Below are positions 22,019-30,600 of a stretch of 64,000 nt of DNA, in pieces. A program made the translations under genes and the position numbers. Under the pieces are notes generated by a model that was given only the letters and a program-made list of their open reading frames with translations, did not search any database and had not been told where the DNA came from. The stretch comes from Symsagittifera roscoffensis (taxonomy: Eukaryota > Xenacoelomorpha > Acoela > Convolutidae). Positions within the stretch are counted from its first letter, which is position 1, and every line of letters begins with the position of its first letter. The DNA is taken from NCBI RefSeq assembly GCF_963678635.1, contig NC_087065.1, positions 48,672,381 through 48,736,380 on the forward strand, read 5' to 3'.

Positions 22019-25000
22019 ACGCGGTAACGATTAAAGATGCGTACCCGATACCGCGAATAGACGAGAGCCTATCCAAACTTGGTGATGCAAATTTCTTCAC
22101 CACATTGGACTTGGGTTCTGCCTTCTGGCAGGTTCCTCTGCGAAAGAAGGACAGGGAGAAAACCGGATTCGCGTGCGAATTGGGGTTGTACCAGTGGAAG
22201 AGGATGCCCTTCGGCTTGTGCAATGCAACAGCAACCTTTCAAAGGCTGATGGCTCAGGCTTTGACAGGAGTGACCAAAAAGTACGGGAATCTCTTGATGT
22301 GCTACGTGGATGACGTAGTCATAGCGACACCAACCCTGGAGGATCACATTGATCGACTCGATGAGGTCTTCGGATGTATGAAAAGAGCAGGCTTGAAATG
22401 CAAACCATCGAAATGTGAAATCCTTAGGGATTCGATCAAGTACCTGGGAAGAATGGTGGACAGGCATGGTGTGAGGCCAGATCCGGACGCAGTGGAAGCA
22501 GTGTTGACATGGAAAGCTCCGAGAACGGACACACAGCTCATGAGCTTCCTAGGGTTTGCCAATTACTACCGAGAATTCATTAAGGGATATGCGGACAAAG
22601 TGTATCCGATGCAGAAGCTGATGCGCAACAAAGGGAAGAAGTTCGAATGGAACGATGAAGCACAAGTTGCTTTCGAGAACATAAAGCGGGAACTGTGCGA
22701 AGCGCCAGTGCTAGGCATGCCTACAGAAAAGGGCATGTATGTTCTTGACACGGACGCATCGGTGGTGGCCATCTCAGGAATCTTGCATCAAGAGCAAGAA
22801 TGGAACGGAAGAACAGTTCTCCGTCCCATTGCATACGGCAGCAAGGTCCTGAGTGACACAGAGATGAAATATGGCGCACCAAAAGCAGAAATGTTTGCAG
22901 TAGTTACCTTCGTGGAGAAGTACCGTGCATACTTGGGGAGCGCTCCCTTCAAGTTACGCGTGGACAACAGAGCGTTATCCTGGTTGAAGACCTACTCGAT
23001 GGATCAGAGTTATATTGGTAGATGGATAGTCAGATTGGATGGCTACCATATGATAATCGAACATAGGATGCGTGATAAACATCAGAATGCTGACAGTCTC
23101 AGCAAGAAAACTGAGTTCTATGAAAGATTGGAGCAGAAGCAGGCCAATCAGGCGGAAGTAAAGGAGGGATTCTCGTTTCTGGACAAAGAAACTTATGAAG
23201 CGCTTCCCTTAACGAGATGGTTGGATAAGTCTGGACATCCAATTCCAGGGCATCCTGAGTTACCTGTAGAGAAAGCAGCTGAGATAAAGATCCTGTCCAA
23301 GGAGGATCCAGTCCCCTTAGATTTGTTGCTGCGCTCGAACCTGGTCCAGCAAGAACTCTCTCGCATGAATATAAACAGCCTCTCATTATTGGATAAAACG
23401 GTGCAAGTCACACCACAAGTAATGCGGATGCTGGGTGGATTGTTAGAAAGAGAAGTGACCAGAGATGACCCCGAGTGGACAGCAGCAGTGGCATCGCTAA
23501 CAGTCAGTGAGAAAGTGAAGATCATGCCGTCCAGACAACAGCACGAGGAGAACAAGAGGGATTGTAGGACAATAGTTCAGCAACTAGTATCCTCAATACC
23601 CCAAGAGATTTTAACCAGTACTTCTTACGGACGGAAAGAACAGGGGAGCAGCAAGCGAAAGAAAACCGTCACCTTTGTAGACCGGGAAAAAGAGGGTGAA
23701 GAGGTAGAACAAAATCTGCTGCAAGACTATTTGTCCGGGGAGAAGGATGAGGAGAGAAACCAGCAATCACAAGATCAACACCCGGGACAAGTGAATTTGT
23801 CCGGGGAGTCCGAGATAGACGAGAAAATTCCTGATGAGAAACAGGACCTAGAGAACAAAGTTTTGTACGGGGAGTTCAGATGGATGCGAAGGAAATACGG
23901 ACATGATCTGGAAGAGCGTGCAGTCTCCAGTACAACACCTTCGACGGATGATAAGTCAGAAAGCTCGAGAATGAACACCTATTCAGACAGGGATTCGACC
24001 TCGGGATCAGAACTGTCAGAACTGGCGATACACACGCTACTAGTGGAAACTCGGGCGAGAAACCTGGACAGAGAGGTGTACCAGGATCCTGACAGTGATC
24101 GCTACCTAATACCAAGCGAAAGAGTCTTTGACAACGCAGCGGATGACTTAGAAACGATAGCGGTATCGAAACGTTCGATAAGCCTGTTGCCGCAGAAAGA
24201 GGTAGTCAGGACTGATCTTCAGCCGTTTCAACAAGAAACACAACCGTTGGCGAAGATTTGGTGCGTTAAGATGGAAGAAGACACACATCAGCCCAACGAG
24301 CTGAACAGTCAGATGAGAGTCATGAAGACGTACTTGAAGGCGAGATACAGACTCTCGGACCTTCTAAGGGCGCAGAGAAATGATCGCATGACAAGCAACC
24401 TAAAAAGGTGGATAGAAAACGGTGCACCTGACAAAGGTGACCTGGAAGAAGACAGCTATAGGATCCTGAGACAATACTTCATGCAGAAGGAGGGGAGATT
24501 ATATCTGAACAAGGACGGGATCGTGGCTTGCAGGAGAAGAGAAGAAGACAAGGTCTTATACAAATATAACGCGATAGTGTTGCCGCAACTCTATCAGACA
24601 GAACTATTATTCAGGTCGCATGATCAGATGGGCCATCAAGGGATCGACAAAGTGTATCAGAGGATCCTGAAGCGCTTTGAGTGGCCTGGGATGAAAAAGG
24701 CATGCGAGAAATGGGTGACAGCATGTCTGTCATGCCAACAGGTCAAGGATCCTAGGAAGTTGCGATTTCCTTTACAATCAATTGAATCGTCTGAATTCAA
24801 CGAGGTGGTGCAGATAGATCACCAGAAGATATGCATGACAGACAGCGGTTACAACCAAGTCTTGGTCATGATAGATCACTTCACGAAGTATGCAGAGGCC
24901 GTGCCCTGCATAACTGCCTCAGCGGAAGAGACATGCGACCACCTGATCAATACGTGGATAGCAAGACACGGATGTCCAATGACGTTTCAATCGGACAATG

Positions 25001-25188
25001 GAACGGCTTTCGTAGGCGAGCTTACGAAAGAGCTTATGAGACGGTCACAGGTCGCTCAAGCTCACTCCACGACATACCACCCTCAGACGAATGGCTTAGT
25101 GGAAAGACAGAATAGGACGTTAGTATCGATGCTGAGAGTATACTGTTCCAGGTATATGACCGATTGGGAAGATACCTTCCACAGGTGA
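21946..25188 (+). CDS. pol: Element B RT-RNase H-integrase (second part of polyprotein)
   Basis: Genuine homology starts at about 21985, where RT continues in this frame; the upstream codons are out-of-frame reading. RT carries YVDD (22303-22314) and RNase H has LDTDAS, EMFAVV, DNRALSW and DKHQNADS. A linker of about 450 residues follows, acidic and low-complexity. It is much longer than usual, and the related A element has one too. Integrase has HDQMGH...CLSC zinc ligands and the D,D,E residues at about 24817, 24994 and 25102. The frame ends at 25188 because a base is missing near 25170 (TTGGGAAGATAC); the integrase C-terminus continues in the next frame. Confidence 0.93.
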   Translation: MGLRSSNGEKERGQLRFCCDFRYLNAVTIKDAYPIPRIDESLSKLGDANFFTTLDLGSAFWQVPLRKKDREKTGFACELGLYQWKRMPFGLCNATATFQRLMAQALTGVTKKYGNLLMCYVDDVVIATPTLEDHIDRLDEVFGCMKRAGLKCKPSKCEILRDSIKYLGRMVDRHGVRPDPDAVEAVLTWKAPRTDTQLMSFLGFANYYREFIKGYADKVYPMQKLMRNKGKKFEWNDEAQVAFENIKRELCEAPVLGMPTEKGMYVLDTDASVVAISGILHQEQEWNGRTVLRPIAYGSKVLSDTEMKYGAPKAEMFAVVTFVEKYRAYLGSAPFKLRVDNRALSWLKTYSMDQSYIGRWIVRLDGYHMIIEHRMRDKHQNADSLSKKTEFYERLEQKQANQAEVKEGFSFLDKETYEALPLTRWLDKSGHPIPGHPELPVEKAAEIKILSKEDPVPLDLLLRSNLVQQELSRMNINSLSLLDKTVQVTPQVMRMLGGLLEREVTRDDPEWTAAVASLTVSEKVKIMPSRQQHEENKRDCRTIVQQLVSSIPQEILTSTSYGRKEQGSSKRKKTVTFVDREKEGEEVEQNLLQDYLSGEKDEERNQQSQDQHPGQVNLSGESEIDEKIPDEKQDLENKVLYGEFRWMRRKYGHDLEERAVSSTTPSTDDKSESSRMNTYSDRDSTSGSELSELAIHTLLVETRARNLDREVYQDPDSDRYLIPSERVFDNAADDLETIAVSKRSISLLPQKEVVRTDLQPFQQETQPLAKIWCVKMEEDTHQPNELNSQMRVMKTYLKARYRLSDLLRAQRNDRMTSNLKRWIENGAPDKGDLEEDSYRILRQYFMQKEGRLYLNKDGIVACRRREEDKVLYKYNAIVLPQLYQTELLFRSHDQMGHQGIDKVYQRILKRFEWPGMKKACEKWVTACLSCQQVKDPRKLRFPLQSIESSEFNEVVQIDHQKICMTDSGYNQVLVMIDHFTKYAEAVPCITASAEETCDHLINTWIARHGCPMTFQSDNGTAFVGELTKELMRRSQVAQAHSTTYHPQTNGLVERQNRTLVSMLRVYCSRYMTDWEDTFHR

Positions 25189-26972
25189 TGGGAGCTTATA
25201 ATAGCACGCAACACTCCACCACTGGAGTCAGTCCACACATGATGCTGACGGGACACGAGAAATCTTTACCCTTGACATTCTTCTACCCAGAGTATGAGGG
25301 AAAGAAAACATCCCCACAGGTCTACGTAAGGGATGTGATCAGACGCCAACAGGAGTTGAACGACTTGTGTAGACGAAACACTCAGCAGGCACAGGCAAGG
25401 CAGAGGAAAAGATTCGACAAGAAAGCAGCTGGTGCAAAGGCTTACTCGGTGGGAGACTACGTATGGGTATTTCAGAACGTTATACCACCGAAAGGGACAA
25501 AAAAGCTTCCGAAGAAGTGGAGGGGACCCTTCATGATTACAGAGGTGCACCAAGAGGGACGCTTTTATAGACTGAGTACTGGCCGAGCCGCCCACTACGA
25601 GAACATCAAGCCACACAATCCATCGACAGAAGACTGGTGTATACCTGCAGACATGGAAGAAGGGGATTATCTAATGATGGATCCTGCTTGTGAGGTCAAT
25701 GAAAAAGGCACCAGGGAGAAGAACGATGGAAACGAAGTCGTAGAGGAAGGTACGGATACACCATTGGACCTGGATCCAAACGAACAGATCGAAGCGGACG
25801 ATGAAACCTTGCCCTACGCAGAGGAAGATTGGCAGGATTCCGAACAGACAGAGGTTCCCAAGAACATGGAACCAGATCTTCCGTTCACGATGCAGACTCG
25901 TCAGAAAGACGGGACGAGACTAAGAAAGAAATACAATCCTTACGGTGACGACTTTGTAGTGGATAGGATAGATCTAAAGAAAATAGTGGAGGAAGTAGTG
26001 GGTTTAGAGGAAATAACAGTGTCACAGGACATTGGCATAGTCGATGATCACAACGATGAGTGGGTTGACGACTGGTCGAAACCCGAGGTGGAGTTCGACG
26101 ATGAGCAACAGCAGTCAAATGAACAAGACCTGACGAACCTGCGTGTCTTAGAGTGGCTGAACGAAATGACATCAGACCCTGATAAGACCAGCGTTACGAT
26201 TCAAGACGTAGATCGCGAAAGCGCGAAATACATTAAGACCGAACGAGATGATCCTTCCTGGGCTGCCCAGGAAGGACAACTTCTCATTCCAGCTTCTAAT
26301 CTTGACTTAATACCCGGTATGCGATCGACGGGGACGCCGATGGATATTTTTGTCCGGGGAGTGGGGGTAGGACTTACCCACACTGAAAACTTGATAATAA
26401 AAAAATTGAGAATAGCAAGAGAAACAGGAAACTTAGAAGCAGAAACAGGTGAAGAACCTAAGAAACCTGACATAGGCAGGGTAGTTGAGTCATATTTTAA
26501 TTTACCAAATGAATATTCTAGTAACATAATACTAACAGACAGTGATTTCATACTCACAAACAGAACATGTGCGGTAGCTATCACCGCAGACATGAGTTTT
26601 AGGACGGCGCTAGCGGCAGATTTTAAGAGGGAATATAAAAACGTGGAATTCCTTTGGAAGCAAAGACCAGGGATAGGGGGCGTAGCAGCCTTACCCCCGG
26701 CGGTGTCGCAGATACCGGGAAAGTACTTATGCTTCTTGGTAACGAGGGCGACAGAGAAGCAGCACGTGGACCCAGAAAACCTAGTCTTGTCTTTGACGAG
26801 GCTGAGGGACTTCCTTGTGGAAATGGACGTGAAGGAGCTTTCGCTTCCAGTGTACGATCCAAATAGAGGAAGACTGCATCCTCGGGAATTGTACGCGCTT
26901 GTACACGTGATATTCTCTGATACGAACATACAAGTGTATCTACATAAGAAATATTACTTAAGTATAGGCTGA
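25164..26972 (+). CDS. pol: Element B integrase C-terminus and macro domain (third part of polyprotein)
   Basis: Continues integrase after the second single-base deletion. It holds the end of the catalytic core (YNSTQHSTTG), then a GPY/F module (KKWRGPFMITEV) at about 25515-25600, then an acidic linker. The last 165 residues (about 26480-26969) match a macro domain: ITADMSFRTALAADFKREY, IGGVAALPPAVSQIPGKYLCFLVTR, a long helix, and LPVYDPNRG. The pattern resembles the TARG1-like macro domains that bind or cleave ADP-ribose. The canonical glycine-rich P-x-I-G-x-G loop is replaced by PVYDPNRG, so catalysis is uncertain. Element A has the same domain in the same place. Confidence 0.88.
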   Translation: MGRYLPQVMGAYNSTQHSTTGVSPHMMLTGHEKSLPLTFFYPEYEGKKTSPQVYVRDVIRRQQELNDLCRRNTQQAQARQRKRFDKKAAGAKAYSVGDYVWVFQNVIPPKGTKKLPKKWRGPFMITEVHQEGRFYRLSTGRAAHYENIKPHNPSTEDWCIPADMEEGDYLMMDPACEVNEKGTREKNDGNEVVEEGTDTPLDLDPNEQIEADDETLPYAEEDWQDSEQTEVPKNMEPDLPFTMQTRQKDGTRLRKKYNPYGDDFVVDRIDLKKIVEEVVGLEEITVSQDIGIVDDHNDEWVDDWSKPEVEFDDEQQQSNEQDLTNLRVLEWLNEMTSDPDKTSVTIQDVDRESAKYIKTERDDPSWAAQEGQLLIPASNLDLIPGMRSTGTPMDIFVRGVGVGLTHTENLIIKKLRIARETGNLEAETGEEPKKPDIGRVVESYFNLPNEYSSNIILTDSDFILTNRTCAVAITADMSFRTALAADFKREYKNVEFLWKQRPGIGGVAALPPAVSQIPGKYLCFLVTRATEKQHVDPENLVLSLTRLRDFLVEMDVKELSLPVYDPNRGRLHPRELYALVHVIFSDTNIQVYLHKKYYLSIG

Positions 26973-27384
26973 GTGATGAGCGAGAGGGTGTTAGGCCAAA
27001 GACCGAGTTACATGTAATATGTGATATGTGTGTCATGTTATGTTATGTTATGTTATGTTATGTGTTAGGTTATTAAGATCATGGGTAAGTAGGGGTTAGT
27101 GACCATGAACAACTAAATGACGATCTTGGGAATAGATCCAAAGTTTGGACTGTCCAATCTTAGGTCGAATTCCAAAATTTTAGAAACCAATTGATTTTAA
27201 TAAATTTTAGGATAAATATCTTTTTATCTGAACTGTCTTTAAGCAAATTTTAACGATGTATGTTAGGGTGAAATTGACAAGTGTGACATTCGTGATTTCT
27301 TTTCTAGATCCTGATTGATCATTTAATTGCTCACTTGAGTCAAAACTTGAAATCGAAATCAAATTAAATTTGGAGAAGAACAGT
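26973..27384 (+). other. Element B spacer between pol and second module
   Basis: About 410 bp without coding potential. It contains an ATGTT microsatellite (27034-27063) and, at 27296-27307, a pyrimidine-rich TTTCTTTTCTAG that looks like a 3' splice acceptor about 78 nt ahead of the next ATG. A spliced subgenomic mRNA would be the usual way to express a downstream retroelement ORF, but the acceptor is a prediction only. Confidence 0.55.
27034..27063. repeat. Microsatellite (TTATG)n
   Basis: About five to six units of TTATG in head-to-tail order, directly after the pol stop region. Confidence 0.9.
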
Positions 27385-27591
27385 ATGGATAATTTCAACC
27401 TGGATGAATTGATGGACCTGGCAGAGGCATATGTAGGACCGATGGTAGATGCGATCTATCGTCGGCTGATCGAACGAGACTTCGCTCTGGAGGACCCAGA
27501 GGTGGTCATGTTGCTGACCGCCCTGATTAACATCTTGGGGCACGACAACCGTGGGGACCGCCCCACGGAAGTCCTGTTGATGGCAGCATAG
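27385..27591 (+). CDS. Element B second module, N-terminal segment
   Basis: From ATG 27385, 68 codons to an in-frame TAG at 27589. The reading continues in the same frame from 27592, and homology with element A (2927-3268) extends across this point, where A has a sense codon. So the segment is the original N-terminus of the large second-module protein, cut by a nonsense mutation or by a leaky stop. It is mainly helical and acidic, with motifs DELMDLAEAYV and IYRRL. No known domain is recognised. Confidence 0.7.
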   Translation: MDNFNLDELMDLAEAYVGPMVDAIYRRLIERDFALEDPEVVMLLTALINILGHDNRGDRPTEVLLMAA

Positions 27592-27621
27592 GGAGAAAGA
27601 GGAGTACTAGACCGCCCGAAC

Positions 27622-30600
27622 ATGAGAGTGATGAGGTGGAGAAACGGGGCTCTCTCAGGGAGTGACTTGGCGAATGAGCCTGGGTTGGGAAGTTCTAGGA
27701 CTTACCAACCAGGTGAGATGCCAATGCCCTCCAAGCCCAAACCTGGGCTGACGAGAATGCATCAGGAGATGAACAGCGAGGCGACCTCGTCTGGTTCACC
27801 ACTGAGAGTAGCAGTGCCACCAAAAGGGGCGAAAGTAACACAGAAGGTTCAGACGAACCAAACCATACAAGATCTGGACGAGATGAACGATCAGTTGAGA
27901 AGTACGAAGAAGGAGTTAAACGATATGACGAAGACCATGCTGGCGATGGAGGAAGACCGGGACATGTGGAGAAAGTTGTTTGAAGACTGCAACAAAAAGC
28001 AGGGTCAAGAGATCGAACGCTTAAGGCAGGAATACAAAGAGCGATCGGAGCAGGTGGCGTTGACGACGTCCATTGAGAAAGTGATACCTGCAAGGGATAT
28101 TCCTCGTGGGCAGTCCCCGATGGAGCTCTTGACACCTCGAGAAATGAGTCAAACAACGGAGACACGGCTTCCAGCAGAGACGAACCGAGTAACAATCCCG
28201 GATCCTAGTGACACCTTGGGTGATCCCGTCGTAGAACAGACAGTGAGAAAACTGATAGAGACCGCTGGACGATTGGTCGCTAACAAGAATGCACCAGGTT
28301 CCGGGGTGACTGCACCCTATGGAACGATTGACGATACGGGCAGAGTACAACTCTCCCAGACAATAATCAGACAAGGGATAAGTGACGTGACGCCACTCAG
28401 GGGGAGTTCGAAGATCACAGAGAGAAAAGTAAGGAAGATGCCAGCGAAGAAAGTGTCTCGTGTAATGGACGTGCAGAAGAATAATCAATTAAAGTATAAT
28501 TTCACGGGAGTTCCGGAGACAGATCCGAGAGCCTGCTTCAATCGAGCTACCTGGAGCCCGGCTGTGAACCTGCAGCAACCACCACTCGGGACATCTCACC
28601 TGATATTGGGAGACAGCTTAGTCCGAGTGCTAACGAATTTGAGGACCTCATGGGTCACCACGGTGATGGCCTTTGGAGGCGCGACAATTGCCCAATTATA
28701 CCGGATGGTGGAGCTGATGAATCCCGGGAGGATACCCAGTGTGATGATATTAGTTGGGACGAATGATATCTCCAGAGGATCAGACGAGCAGGAAGCACAG
28801 TGGGAATCAATGATGGTGTGTTTGTTCACCACTCTCTGGCAGAAGTTCAGTTGCGCGGTACTGACCGTTTGCACGGTGCCAATGAACGCAAGAAACCTGA
28901 CAGCATCAGGAAGAAGGCACAACGAGGGAGTCATGAGATGGAACAACATCATAAGAAACCTAGCAAATCGAAATGCCGGAAGAATGATCCTTATGGACAT
29001 TGAACACGAATTGAGAGCCATGGAGCAAGCCAGACTGACTTCGGATGGCATCCACTTTGACACAATCGAGGGACAAGCTTGGTTGAATCGAGTCTTCCAA
29101 GAACGGTTGGACGAGTTAGAAGCAGAACTCTCTGACACAGGAGTACTGAAGGAAGAGGGAACGGTGAATGATACGGTGATCACTACCTTTGTGCCTCCTA
29201 ACCTGGAAACGCGTTTGGGTACAGTCCCAGCCGCAATAAATTACCGGCAACAAAGCTCCAGCGAATCAGGTCGAAGAACTGACGTGCAGGATCGGTTGGG
29301 AGAAGCACCGACGAGGAGGACAATTCATCCTAGGAGAAGGATAGGACCCGTCAACCAAGCAAACGAAGGAGTAGCAGGCACGTCCAGATCAGACACTAGA
29401 TCGGAGACAACGAGTAGCAGTCGAGAAGAGAGACCGAACAGAGGCTCATTGTTATGGTCTAGACCCATGCCGTCTCCCTGGCACATATACAAAGAAGAAC
29501 TGATGAAGCTGGACCTGCAGAAAGTAAGCTTCATCGAAGATGCAAGGAGGATGCTAAATGGAGCGACGCTATCCGTCAGCAGATTATACTCAATAACCGG
29601 CGTAGACTGGTTGATAGCCGCTAGCATAAATTTCAGCTCCACGACAGCCTTAAGATTTGCTGACTTGGAAGGACTGCCCTCCAATAACACAATGGGACCT
29701 GTGAATGCAAGACCGTTGCAGGATGTCAGATTGAACCATGAGGAGAGGAATCGTGAGGAAAGGCCAGGAAGATTCCTGACGGCGAGAGCGCCAATTGGAC
29801 AACACGTGAAGATATTCAGGCAACTGACGACACCACCTAGTCATGTGAAGGAGAGAGTATACCCAAAACAAGTGAACCAAGATGGTGATGCCCAGAGATA
29901 TGGCGGATTGACAGCAATAAAGAAAGATGAGAGCATCTTCGCCGCCTACGACAAAGCAGAAATGAGAAAGGCCAAGATCATGGTAGTAGCGAATTCAGAG
30001 TTCGTGTACACCTCTAAGTCTTTGTTTTGGCCGGACGTCATAATGCTGGCCGCAGTTGACCTAGACCTATTGCAATCAGTGTCATTGGCTATAGGGGTAC
30101 AAAGGCAGACAGAAATGAACCCGATAACGATTGTGTTTGCTGGCATCAATGACCATCTACACAGTAGAGGTTTTCTGAGCAGGCTCAGAGATCCTGCAAC
30201 AGCAGAAAACGCAGTATGGCCCGCGATAAAAGACATCCTGGAGTCAATGGGTGAAGTGGTAGACGCGACAAAGGAGGGAACATTCAACAAAGTGACGTTG
30301 AGAGTAGTATTTGCGTTGTCTCCGGGATATGCATATCTCCCGGATGGACTGAAATTTGTGTATGCAATGGTAGCCTTACTTTCGGAGGGAAAATATGATG
30401 TGATCATATCAGCCCCGAATCGCATGATAGAAATGGAGAACCTGAGGCCACTTAAGGCTGAACTGCCTGCAGTATGGTCAGATATCTCAAACGCGATGAG
30501 AGGGTTCAAGGACCACGCGCTACACATGTTGGTGTTGGACGAAGTGCTGGGGTTGGAACTGTCCAACTTCAGTCGGCAACTCAAACTGAAACCAGGAATA

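Noticed and set aside
27034-27063. TTATG repeats as telomeric sequence
   Set aside because: Only about five units, inside an element spacer, and not a known telomere repeat.
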